NCBI GenBank assembly: GCA_016743945.1 | Contig: JADGFI010000011.1 | Location: 1 to 64,000, forward strand | DNA length: 64,000 nt | DNA from: Desulfobacteraceae bacterium | GTDB taxonomy: Bacteria; Desulfobacterota; Desulfobacteria; Desulfobacterales; Desulfobacteraceae | Direction: 5' to 3' | In this document: piece after piece, positions 45,675 to 53,268 of the stretch | Layout of the letters: the number at the start of each line of letters is the position of its first letter | Position numbering within the stretch: the stretch's first letter is position 1 | Position numbers and translations under genes: made by a program | The notes under the pieces: generated by a model | Seen by the model: only the letters and a program-made list of their open reading frames with translations | What the model was told of the DNA's origin: nothing | The model's database searches: none

Positions 45675-46124
45675 ATGTATCATTTTGGTTATGGCTCAAA
45701 CCTGAGTCTTGAGTATACGACAGAGATGCTTCCCAGTGCAACAGTTGCCATGAAAGCCTTTCTGCCCAATTTTTCAATCCAATTCCAGCAATGGTCTGAA
45801 ATACGCAAGGGCGGCCTGAGCAATGTTGCATTTACACCGGGTAAAGTTGTCCACGGCGCTATTTTTAATACAACAGAAGAGGAAATGCATATTCTGGACG
45901 AAAGGGAAGGGTATTATAAGGGACAATACCAGCGGGAAACCTTCATAGTCCTGGGCGAAGATGGCAAATTATATCCTGCTGATCTCTACCGGGTAATTGA
46001 TCCCCAGGGACCCTTTACTCCGTCTAAAAGCTATGTTGAAATAATGCTCAAGGGCGCAAAGGAACGTGGGTTGGATCCTGAGTATATTAAAACATTCCAG
46101 GAGTTTTACGACCGGGCACAATAG
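45675..46124 (+). CDS. Gamma-glutamylcyclotransferase-family protein
   Basis: 149 residues of the GGCT/AIG2-like fold. The substrate loop MYHFGYGSNLS begins at residue 1, and the catalytic Glu lies in MHILDEREGYYKGQYQRE. Family members turn gamma-glutamyl amino acids into 5-oxoproline plus free amino acid. ATG 45675 follows AAAGGA. It is the last gene of the cluster that starts with the dipeptide-type importer, suggesting that the imported compound is, or is converted to, a gamma-glutamyl derivative. That link is an inference. Confidence 0.85.
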   Translation: MYHFGYGSNLSLEYTTEMLPSATVAMKAFLPNFSIQFQQWSEIRKGGLSNVAFTPGKVVHGAIFNTTEEEMHILDEREGYYKGQYQRETFIVLGEDGKLYPADLYRVIDPQGPFTPSKSYVEIMLKGAKERGLDPEYIKTFQEFYDRAQ

Positions 46125-46130
46125 GTTTTT

Positions 46131-46943
46131 TTATCGGAATTCCGGGGGTTTCTCTGCATTTTGAAGTAAATGCAGACCCCGGGGTTCCACAATTGGCAGA
46201 TTTCCCAGAAGTTTTTGCGTCAGCTTATCGAGCATCTGCTGATAACTTCCATCCTTGACCATGGCGGTTAAGGCAGTATTGAAATCATCTATGAGCTGCT
46301 GATGATTCAAAATCTGCTTTGACAAGGTAAGGTGTAATTTTTTTACTTCAAACGGATTTTCAATAATAGTCAAAGCCTTTTGTATCTCCTGGGGCAATGA
46401 GGCAATTGCATTTTCGGCATTCAGTTTTTCTTCGATGGTAAGATCAATTCTTCCTTTGACAAGCTTTCGCAGATTCTGCTCAAGGCTGCTGACAACAGAT
46501 TTTTGTATTTTGCTGGATTTAATTTTTTCCAAATAGCCATATCCCCTTATTACGCCAATGTTCTTTCCTTCAAGGTCGTTGATGTTATTGTAGACGAAGG
46601 GATCATTTTTGTGTTTGATCAGAACAATGGCTGTGTTTATGTAAGGTATGCTGTAGACCATGGTTTCGGCCCGTTCCTTTGTGTACCAGGCGATGGCAAG
46701 TCCGTCCAGCTTCCCTGCTTTGACAAGAAATTGGGTTCGTTTCCAGGGAAAAAACACAAATTCGACCCTGTGACCTGCGTTGTGAAATATCCGAGTAACG
46801 ATTTCAGCTGCAATTCCGTGGTTCTTTAATTTCCTGCCAATGTATGGAGGCCATTCGGTTCCTCCCATTTTCAATTGTGCCGCACCCAGTGGGCGGCTTA
46901 AAAATAAGGAAATGACAACAATCAAAATATGTTTCAATTTCAT
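46131..46943 (-). CDS. Periplasmic solute-binding protein, SBP_bac_3 family
   Basis: 270 residues with a signal peptide (residues 1-22, to GAAQ) and the polar-amino-acid binding fold: LKMGGTEWPPYIGRKLKNHGIAAEIVTRIF, FFPWKRTQFLVKAGKLDGLAIAWYTKERAE and GKNIGVIRGYGYLEKI. No permease or ATPase of this type is adjacent, so it may be an orphan binding protein or a sensor partner. ATG 46943 is set by GGAGG 8 bases upstream; the longer frame to 47000 has no ribosome-binding site. Convergent with the GGCT gene. Confidence 0.85.
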   Translation of the reverse strand: MKLKHILIVVISLFLSRPLGAAQLKMGGTEWPPYIGRKLKNHGIAAEIVTRIFHNAGHRVEFVFFPWKRTQFLVKAGKLDGLAIAWYTKERAETMVYSIPYINTAIVLIKHKNDPFVYNNINDLEGKNIGVIRGYGYLEKIKSSKIQKSVVSSLEQNLRKLVKGRIDLTIEEKLNAENAIASLPQEIQKALTIIENPFEVKKLHLTLSKQILNHQQLIDDFNTALTAMVKDGSYQQMLDKLTQKLLGNLPIVEPRGLHLLQNAEKPPEFR

Positions 46944-47627
46944 GGGATCTACCTCCCTGATTGTTCTAACGATTTTTTTATTAGTTGGCTTTAGGAGCAC
47001 TGAGAAGTAAATAATGCGGCTATATTACCATACTTTTTTTGATTTGCAAATCCATGTGGCGTTTCCACAGCAATTCTCGGTCACCAGTTATTACAGACCA
47101 GAATTATTTAGAAATACTGGGACAAATATTACCAGGACCCGTTCCGGTCAGGTTGAATGATAATAGACACGGGAAAGAAGCTCCACTTTTTTAGAACGGC
47201 TCCTGTCGTTGATCATATGCCATTATGTGGTTAGGTTATTTTGCAATGATAGTTGCATTTATTCGACTTAAACTTGAAACAAAATAACCAAGATAAATTA
47301 ACTATAATATAGGGTCTTTTTTCTTCCCTTGCTCACCCATGGGTGTCAAATCCGGCCAGCCCTCAGAAAATCCGGCGGCACTATGGATTTATTCAGTATA
47401 ATACTATTTTCCCTCAAGATGGTTTACCAAGTTTTCTTTTAAAACTAAGCAATTCGAGTTTATCTTCCCAATTAAAATCTTCATCATGGAAAATTTTATT
47501 GGTATATCGTATAATTTTGCTTTGCTCTCGCAAAGAGATTCTAATACTATTTCAATACCAAACTGAGTTGCAATAGGTTCAAGTTTCCTATATTGATTTA
47601 AGCAACGACCTTGGCACAAAAAAATCG
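46944..47627. other. Gene-free intergenic region
   Basis: About 680 bp between the divergent SBP_bac_3 gene and the ABC operon promoter. Short open frames at 47343-47576 (+) and 47404-47634 (-) overlap each other, lack ribosome-binding sites and match nothing I know. No repeat or RNA gene is evident here; the regulated leader starts after 47627. Confidence 0.45.
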
Positions 47628-47656
47628 TTGACAAAAGAAAACAATCGCTTATTATA
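47628..47656 (+). promoter_or_regulatory. Sigma-70 promoter of the second ABC operon
   Basis: TTGACA at 47628-47633, with TATTAT at 47650-47655 (16-base spacer) or ATTATA one base later (17). Transcription would begin near 47663, giving a leader of about 155 nt that contains the structured RNA below. Confidence 0.7.
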
Positions 47657-47669
47657 GCGACTCATTACT

Positions 47670-47796
47670 CCTTCAAGAAGAAGGAAAAAAGAGAATAATC
47701 ACATGGATCCTGTAATCCACATCATCCATGGTTAAAATAACCAAAATGCCACGAAGGCAAACAACAGACCTTGATCTGTCGTTTGCCTTTTTTTTT
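47670..47796 (+). ncRNA. Candidate riboswitch/attenuator leader, copy 1
   Basis: Order of elements: P1 5' strand CCTTC (47670-47674) within CCTTCAAGAAG; a hairpin CATGGAT...ATCCATG (47702-47708 and 47724-47730); GCCACGAAGGC (47748-47758), whose GAAGG can pair with CCTTC; then an intrinsic terminator (47754-47762 with 47781-47789, plus 47764-47768 with 47775-47779) followed by nine T. The terminator 5' arm shares four bases with the P1 3' strand, so the two structures exclude each other. The binding-protein ribosome-binding site follows at once. The same order and spacing occur ahead of the TonB receptor gene on the other strand. I recognise no known class. Confidence 0.65.
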
Positions 47797-47820
47797 AGAG
47801 GGGAGAAGGAAAAAAAATAA

Positions 47821-49428
47821 ATGATCTTTGTGCGCGCATTCAGACAGAGAATGAACCGGATGATATCTTTTGGCAGCGGTCTCCTTTGCCTGACCATCCT
47901 CTTGACAGAGCTGTTGGCACCTGTCTGCCTGCCGGTTTTTGCGGGTTCTTCTGACCAGGAGCTGGTGGTGGGTTGTGGGGCGGATCAATACAGCAAAGCC
48001 AAACATTACCTCTCCTTTGCAAAAAAGTCCCCCTATGTATGGATTACAGAACCTTTGGTGTATCGGGGCAATGATTACAAGCCCGTCCCAGGCTTGGTGG
48101 AAAGCTGGGAACGGCATGGACAGCGCTACACCTTGCACATCCGAAAAGGGATCTATTTCCATAATGGGGATGCCCTGGATGCAGAAGCGATTCTGTCTTC
48201 CTTAAAAATAAACGCGCTTAATCGCTCGGAAACGCTTCGGATAAACCCTGAATCCTACCGCATCCTCGACAAATACACCTTGGAACTTGAGACCGCGCAC
48301 CATACGGTTCATTTCATGGGATTCATGTCCCACCCGTTTGTGTCCGCCTATGCGCCGGACACAGATTTCATCAACCATCCCATAGGCACAGGCCCCTATG
48401 TCTTTTCTGAATACAGTCGCGGCCGTTATATCAAGGTCAATCGGAATGAGACATACTGGGGAAAAAAACCGCTGAACAAGGCCATTACCTTCCGTTTTAT
48501 CCCCGACCCCCAGGCACGACTTCTTTCCTTGCTCAATGGTGAATGCGACATCATCTGGCCTGTTGACCCGCTGATGCTCAGTTCCTTGCCGCCCAAAGGC
48601 TCCTACAAAAAAGTGGTGACACCAAAAAAAAACTATGTTGTGATGACCGTGAACCTGCACGGTGAAAAGCCATACGATCTTCTCAGTGATTTGAACCTGA
48701 GAAGGGCCGTGGCCTATGCCATTGACCGCGATTTGATCGCCAAAACCGTATATAACGGTACGGCCCGGCCTGCCCGCTCCATTCTGGCCCCCTGGTTCTG
48801 GAACCAGGGAGAGGATTTTTTAAACGGATTCGACCATCAACCCGACCTGGCCAGGAAGCTGCTGTCCCAGGCTGGTTGGCACCCAGGCGCTGATGGGATA
48901 CGGACAAAAAATGGTCGCCGCCTTCAGATCCGCCTGGTATCCGGCTTTCCAACAGCAGCAGAGATCAAGCCCCTGCCCGAACTGATCCAACAGATGTTGC
49001 GCAAGGTTGGCATGGATGTCCAGGTTGTCCAAACAGATGACATGGGGGTGTATTACGGCAACTACATGGCTCCGGGCAAGGCAGATTTGTTTCTGGAGAA
49101 ATCAGGTAACACTGGTCCCACGCCAAGCTGGCTGTTGTATATGCTTTACCACAGTGATTCTCCCTGGGTCGATTCCGGCTATAAATGGTCGCTGCCTGGG
49201 AAAAAATTCGATCAGGCCATTGAAAAAGCCCAGGCCAGCACGAATCCGGAAATTGTGGTTGAGGCAATAAAGGATGCCCAGAGAATACTGATTGATGAAA
49301 CTTGCGCGGTCATCCCCTTGCTCTTTTTATCCGATGTTTACCTGGTGAGGCCCGACATCGAATTTAACCCGGAAACCAGCGGCGGCTATACCAGCTTTGG
49401 CAACGCCCGAAGAACCCGAAGCCAGTGA
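47821..49428 (+). CDS. Oligopeptide/nickel-type ABC substrate-binding protein
   Basis: 535 residues of SBP_bac_5. The signal peptide ends near residue 41 (PVFAGSSDQ). The mature fold shows LVYRGNDYKPVPGLVESWERHGQRYTLHIRKGIYFHNGDALDAEAILSSL and HPIGTGPYVFSEYSRGRYIKVNRNETYWGKKPLNK, the standard group features, then NLRRAVAYAIDRDLIAKTVYNGTARPARSILAP. The group includes NikA and metallophore-binding proteins as well as peptide binders. ATG 47821 follows GGAGAAGGA; a second in-frame ATG at 47851 is possible. Expression is probably set by the leader structure upstream. It is the first gene of a five-gene importer. Confidence 0.88.
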   Translation: MIFVRAFRQRMNRMISFGSGLLCLTILLTELLAPVCLPVFAGSSDQELVVGCGADQYSKAKHYLSFAKKSPYVWITEPLVYRGNDYKPVPGLVESWERHGQRYTLHIRKGIYFHNGDALDAEAILSSLKINALNRSETLRINPESYRILDKYTLELETAHHTVHFMGFMSHPFVSAYAPDTDFINHPIGTGPYVFSEYSRGRYIKVNRNETYWGKKPLNKAITFRFIPDPQARLLSLLNGECDIIWPVDPLMLSSLPPKGSYKKVVTPKKNYVVMTVNLHGEKPYDLLSDLNLRRAVAYAIDRDLIAKTVYNGTARPARSILAPWFWNQGEDFLNGFDHQPDLARKLLSQAGWHPGADGIRTKNGRRLQIRLVSGFPTAAEIKPLPELIQQMLRKVGMDVQVVQTDDMGVYYGNYMAPGKADLFLEKSGNTGPTPSWLLYMLYHSDSPWVDSGYKWSLPGKKFDQAIEKAQASTNPEIVVEAIKDAQRILIDETCAVIPLLFLSDVYLVRPDIEFNPETSGGYTSFGNARRTRSQ

Positions 49429-49434
49429 TATAGC

Positions 49435-50382
49435 ATGATTAATTATATTCTCCGAAGGATTTTATGGATGGTGCCCCTGCTTATCGGGGTGTCCATCATC
49501 AGTTTTGGCCTTTCCCATCTTTCACCCGGCAAAGTGGGGGATTTATTGCTGCGCCAGTCCGGCGGCGTCACATCATCAGAATCTGCCCAACGCTTCAAAC
49601 AAGAACTGGGTTTGGACAAACCGCTTCCCGTTCAATACCTGCACTGGCTGAGCAAGGCGGTTCGTCTGGAATTTGGCGCCTCATTTTCAACAGGAGAGTC
49701 TGTCCGTCAGGAAATGCTCAAACGACTGCCTGCCACCCTTAAGCTTACGGTAACCGCATTTTCGATCATGATCGGACTGTCCCTGCTGGTGGGTATCCCT
49801 GCCGGTCTGAGACCCGGTGGTCTGTTTGATCATATTTCCAGATTATTTTCCACAACAGCCATTGCCCTGCCCAATTATTGGCTGGGCATGCTGTTGTTAT
49901 ATCTATTCGGGGTCCACTGGAAAATTTTCAGTATCACAGGGGATGCGTCCGGGTGGCGGGTACTCCTGCCCGCACTGACCCTGGCCATCGGCATGAGCGC
50001 TGTTTACAGCCGGCTTGTCCGGGAACGGTTTCTGGAGGTGTTCAGCCAGGACTATATCCGCACGGCCCAGGCCAAGGGACTGGCGTTGCCGGCCATATTG
50101 TTCCGGCATGCCTTTAAAAATGCATTGATGCCCCTGGTCAGTCTGTGGGGGATGAGCCTGGGATATATGCTGGGCGGCTCCCTGTTGATTGAAACCATTT
50201 TTTCATGGCCGGGGGTCGCAAATTTTGCCGTTCAGGCCGTTCTGAACCGGGATTTCCCTGTCACCCAATGCTATGTCGTGCTCATGGCCCTTATTTTTTC
50301 CCTGAGCAACCTGACCGTGGATGTATTGCAGACCCTTGCAGACCCGAAGCTGCGGCGCAACGTGCAGGCAAAGAAGGTATAA
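49435..50382 (+). CDS. Oligopeptide/nickel-type ABC permease (NikB/DppB-like)
   Basis: 315 residues, six transmembrane segments. It begins MINYILRRILWMVPLLIGVSIISFGLSHLSPG, followed by LGLDKPLPVQYLHWLSKAVRLEFGASF and the coupling loop VFSQDYIRTAQAKGLALPAILFRHAFKNAL. It ends SWPGVANFAVQAVLNRDFPVTQCYVVLMALIF. It starts 6 bp after the binding-protein stop. Confidence 0.9.
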   Translation: MINYILRRILWMVPLLIGVSIISFGLSHLSPGKVGDLLLRQSGGVTSSESAQRFKQELGLDKPLPVQYLHWLSKAVRLEFGASFSTGESVRQEMLKRLPATLKLTVTAFSIMIGLSLLVGIPAGLRPGGLFDHISRLFSTTAIALPNYWLGMLLLYLFGVHWKIFSITGDASGWRVLLPALTLAIGMSAVYSRLVRERFLEVFSQDYIRTAQAKGLALPAILFRHAFKNALMPLVSLWGMSLGYMLGGSLLIETIFSWPGVANFAVQAVLNRDFPVTQCYVVLMALIFSLSNLTVDVLQTLADPKLRRNVQAKKV

Positions 50383-50383
50383 A

Positions 50384-51214
50384 ATGAGCTGGGCCGGCAT
50401 TTTTCACAATAAAAGTCTTTTGTTGGGGGGAGCTTTGATCGGATTCTTGCTAATCACCGCAATCGCCGGACCAGGCCTTTCGCCCAACGACCCGTTTCAA
50501 ATTGATTTAACCCACAGGTTTGAACCGCCGTGCCAAACCTATCTGTTCGGAACAGATCATCTGGGGCGGTGCGTGCTGTCCCGGCTGCTTTGGGGCAGCG
50601 GTATTTCACTTGGGTCATCTGTGTGCATAACCGCTGTGATCATGTGCCTGGGGCTTGGCATTGGCATCATGTCCGGGATGGGCAGCCAACGGGTTGATTT
50701 TATCATCATGCGCATGGTGGATATGCTCCTGTCCTTTCCGTCCCTGGTGCTCACTTTAGGTATTATCGGTGCCCTTGGGCCATCGCTTTTCAGTGCTGCC
50801 GTTGGTATTTGTATGGGATGGTGGCCGGTGTATGCACGGCTGGTCAGGGGAATGGTCCTCTCGGCCCGGGAAAAAGAATTTGTAACGGCCGCTCGCCTGA
50901 CCGGCACCAGCGGCATCCGTATGACCACAAGGCATATCCTGCCCCAGGTTTTGCCCCCGGTACTCGTATTGGCCAGTCTTGAGACCGGGACCATGATCCT
51001 GGTTTTTTCCGGCCTTGGATTCCTGGGGCTCGGCGTACAGCCACCACAACCCGAATGGGGCGCCATGCTGAACGAGGCGCGCACCTATATTTTTACGGCG
51101 CCCTATTTGATGATCGCACCTGGGGCAGCCATCTTTACGGCGGTGTTGGGATTTTCCATGTTGGGCGAAGGCTTGAGACAGGCCATGCAGATCAAGGCTG
51201 TGAATCCGTGGTAG
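50384..51214 (+). CDS. Oligopeptide/nickel-type ABC permease (NikC/DppC-like)
   Basis: 276 residues. The family block LFGTDHLGRCVLSRLLWGSGISLGSS is clear, with the coupling loop SAREKEFVTAARLTGTSGIRMTTRHILPQV and the terminal PQPEWGAMLNEART...LGEGLRQAM. ATG 50384 is chosen because AAGAAGGT lies upstream and it starts one base after the previous stop region. The open frame extends into the previous gene but is not needed. Confidence 0.9.
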   Translation: MSWAGIFHNKSLLLGGALIGFLLITAIAGPGLSPNDPFQIDLTHRFEPPCQTYLFGTDHLGRCVLSRLLWGSGISLGSSVCITAVIMCLGLGIGIMSGMGSQRVDFIIMRMVDMLLSFPSLVLTLGIIGALGPSLFSAAVGICMGWWPVYARLVRGMVLSAREKEFVTAARLTGTSGIRMTTRHILPQVLPPVLVLASLETGTMILVFSGLGFLGLGVQPPQPEWGAMLNEARTYIFTAPYLMIAPGAAIFTAVLGFSMLGEGLRQAMQIKAVNPW

Positions 51215-52008
51215 CCTTGCTGGACATAAAAGGCCTTCATGTGGCATTTCCTCCCTGGTCTGATCCGCTTATTCCGGTGAAGGGCCTTTCTCTGGACCTG
51301 GCGGCAGGTCAGGTTCTCGGATTGGTCGGCCAAAGCGGCTCCGGCAAAAGCCTCACCGGGTTGGCAGTCATGGGAATGATTCCCAGGCCCGGAAAAATCA
51401 CCCAGGGACAGATCCTTTTTCAAGGAATGGATGTGACAAGGTTCACCCCGGCGCAATACAGGCGCATTCGGGGCAGGGAGATGTTTCTGATCTTCCAGGA
51501 CTGTGGCTCCGCACTGACCCCCTCCTTGACCATTGGTCGGCAAATTGCTGAAATTTATGTGCACACCCATGGCCAATCATGGCGAAAGGGAATGATCCAG
51601 GCAAAAAAGGCCCTTGAACGGGTGAACCTACCGCCCGGGGTATCTGAGGCCTACCCCTTTGAACTGAGCGGCGGAATGCGCCAACGGGTATTGATATCCA
51701 TGGCCTTTGCCATTCAGCCCAAACTGATCATCGCAGATGAGCCGACCACCGGCCTGGACATGATCACCCAGGCAGAGATTCTGGATATCTTTTCAGATCT
51801 CAAAGATAACTGCCAGGTAGGCATCCTGTTAATCAGCCATGATCTTCGGGTGGTGGGGCATCTGGCAGACGAAGTGGCCGTCATGTATGGGGGCAGCATC
51901 GTTGACAAATCCCCTGTGGCCTGCCTGCCGGAACAAGGACGTCATCCCCACTCCCGTGAACTGATAACCGCCTGCCAGGCATTGTCTTATCCAGTGAAGT
52001 CATGCTGA
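51208..52008 (+). CDS. Oligopeptide/nickel-type ABC ATPase (NikD/DppD-like)
   Basis: 266 residues from GTG 51208, which overlaps the permease stop. Walker A is GQSGSGKSLTG, the Q-loop is FLIFQDCGSALTPSLT, the signature is [15 protein letters not shown], Walker B is LIIADEPTTGLDMI and the switch His is LISHDLR. It is shorter than the peptide ATPases and lacks the C-terminal Cys extension, which is more like NikD. The frame is open upstream, but that region is the permease gene. Confidence 0.88.
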   Translation: MVALLDIKGLHVAFPPWSDPLIPVKGLSLDLAAGQVLGLVGQSGSGKSLTGLAVMGMIPRPGKITQGQILFQGMDVTRFTPAQYRRIRGREMFLIFQDCGSALTPSLTIGRQIAEIYVHTHGQSWRKGMIQAKKALERVNLPPGVSEAYPFELSGGMRQRVLISMAFAIQPKLIIADEPTTGLDMITQAEILDIFSDLKDNCQVGILLISHDLRVVGHLADEVAVMYGGSIVDKSPVACLPEQGRHPHSRELITACQALSYPVKSC

Positions 52009-52766
52009 AGATTCAGCATCTGAGCAAACACTATGGGACGGCCAAGGGAAAATCAACCGCCCTTAATTCCATTTCGTTTTCCCTGGGTGAAGGCCGGTCA
52101 TTGGCTATTGTCGGCGAAAGTGGCGCCGGCAAAAGCACTCTGGCAAAATGTATTTTGGGTGTGGTTCCCCCCAGCAGCGGCCATGTCTGGTTTGATGGCC
52201 GGAAAGTGGACACCATGACCCCCAGTGAACAAAAACAATTCTGGCAGGAAGCGCAAATGATCTGGCAGGACCCCGGCCTTGCCTTAAGCCCCCACAGGCG
52301 CATCTGGCAAATGATTGCCGAGCCCTTGGAGAATTATAAGCGACTAAACCGACAAGAAATTCACAGACAAGTGGACAGATTATTATCCCAGGTAGGGCTG
52401 GATCCTGCCCTCGGTCAATGCTATCGCCACCAATTGAGCGGGGGACAGTGTCAACGCGTATGCATTGCAAGGGCGTTGGCTCCCAGCCCCAGGCTTCTTG
52501 TCTGTGATGAACCGGTTTCCGCCCTTGACCTGCCCATGCAATTAAAAATCATGGATCTGATTGACAATTTAAGACAGCACCTGGGAATCGCAGTGATTCT
52601 CATCACCCATGACATCGGCCTGGCGCGTCGGTACTGCAGCCAGGTTGCCATCATGCACAAGGGCTGCATCATTGAAACAGGACCGTCTGATACCATTTTG
52701 CACCACAGCACCCACCCCTACACAAAACGCCTGATCAACGCCATCCCCCGACTGCCCTGGCTGTAA
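52002..52766 (+). CDS. Oligopeptide/nickel-type ABC ATPase (NikE/DppF-like)
   Basis: 254 residues. Walker A is GESGAGKSTLAK, the Q-loop is MIWQDPGLALSPHRRI, the signature is LSGGQCQRVCIARAL, Walker B is LLVCDEPVSALDLP and the switch His is ITHDIG. It lacks the oligopeptide C-terminal extension, again NikE-like. It overlaps the previous gene by 7 bp and completes the importer. A 13-bp hairpin follows between it and the convergent cupin gene. Confidence 0.9.
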   Translation: MLKIQHLSKHYGTAKGKSTALNSISFSLGEGRSLAIVGESGAGKSTLAKCILGVVPPSSGHVWFDGRKVDTMTPSEQKQFWQEAQMIWQDPGLALSPHRRIWQMIAEPLENYKRLNRQEIHRQVDRLLSQVGLDPALGQCYRHQLSGGQCQRVCIARALAPSPRLLVCDEPVSALDLPMQLKIMDLIDNLRQHLGIAVILITHDIGLARRYCSQVAIMHKGCIIETGPSDTILHHSTHPYTKRLINAIPRLPWL

Positions 52767-52788
52767 AAATGCTGCCTTTGATAATGGG

Positions 52789-52824
52789 TCCCGGCTGCCT
52801 GGCCTTGTGAACAGGCAGCCGGGA
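52789..52824. terminator. Bidirectional hairpin between convergent operons
   Basis: Arms TCCCGGCTGCCTG (52789-52801) and its complement (52812-52824), loop of 10 bases. It lies between the ABC operon and the convergent cupin/TonB genes. A T run is weak on either side. Confidence 0.7.
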
Positions 52825-52850
52825 TCATCATGCTTTACAAAACAGACCTG

Positions 52851-53243
52851 TTAAGCGTGGCCCTCAAGTTTTGAAAAAAACTCTTCACGGCTCATTTTTT
52901 TGGGCGCCACCACCACGATAATCTCACAGGATTCGGTTCCCTTGACCTCCTGTCCGATTTCGGCATCAGGCGGGATCAGGGCCACGCTCATGGGGTTCAT
53001 GACACCCCGGACCGTGCCGTCTCCCTGGAAAATGTCACAGCTGCCCTTCACACAGATGATCAACAGCTCCATGGGATGGGCATGGGGCGGATAAAACCCG
53101 GGTGGAATAACCATGGCATGGCTGGTGAGGTGGTCACCAAACAGCAGGGGACCCACATCACCTTCCACACCGGTGGGCAGATATTTTACATCTTTGATAT
53201 TCTCGATCAGGCTCATGGTGCCAATCTTTTTGATGTCATTCAT
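52851..53243 (-). CDS. Small cupin-domain protein
   Basis: 130 residues with one beta-barrel: HAMVIPPGFYPPHAHPMELLIICVKGSCDIF (metal ligands likely in PPHAHPMELL) and a GxEVKGTESCEIIVVV second half. Single cupins bind a metal or small ligand and can be enzymes or sensors; no function is assignable. ATG 53243 follows AGAGGA. It begins 26 bp after the TonB receptor stop, so the two are probably cotranscribed, and it faces the ABC operon convergently. Confidence 0.8.
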   Translation of the reverse strand: MNDIKKIGTMSLIENIKDVKYLPTGVEGDVGPLLFGDHLTSHAMVIPPGFYPPHAHPMELLIICVKGSCDIFQGDGTVRGVMNPMSVALIPPDAEIGQEVKGTESCEIIVVVAPKKMSREEFFSKLEGHA

Positions 53244-53268
53244 CGCTTTTTTTCCTCTGATGCTTATG

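Noticed and set aside
47404..47634. A 76-codon minus-strand frame before the ABC operon.
   Set aside because: It overlaps the promoter of the ABC operon and another open frame, lacks a ribosome-binding site and resembles nothing known.
47703..47735. A short frame (MDPVIHIIHG, stop) in leader copy 1 as an attenuation leader peptide.
   Set aside because: The matching position in leader copy 2 gives MNGSCY, with no shared codons, and neither has a clear ribosome-binding site. The conserved feature is the hairpin, not a peptide.
47670..47796. Assignment to the cobalamin, NiCo, Moco or guanidine riboswitch classes.
   Set aside because: None of the conserved cores I know for these could be matched to the leader, although the comparison was by memory and not by covariance search.
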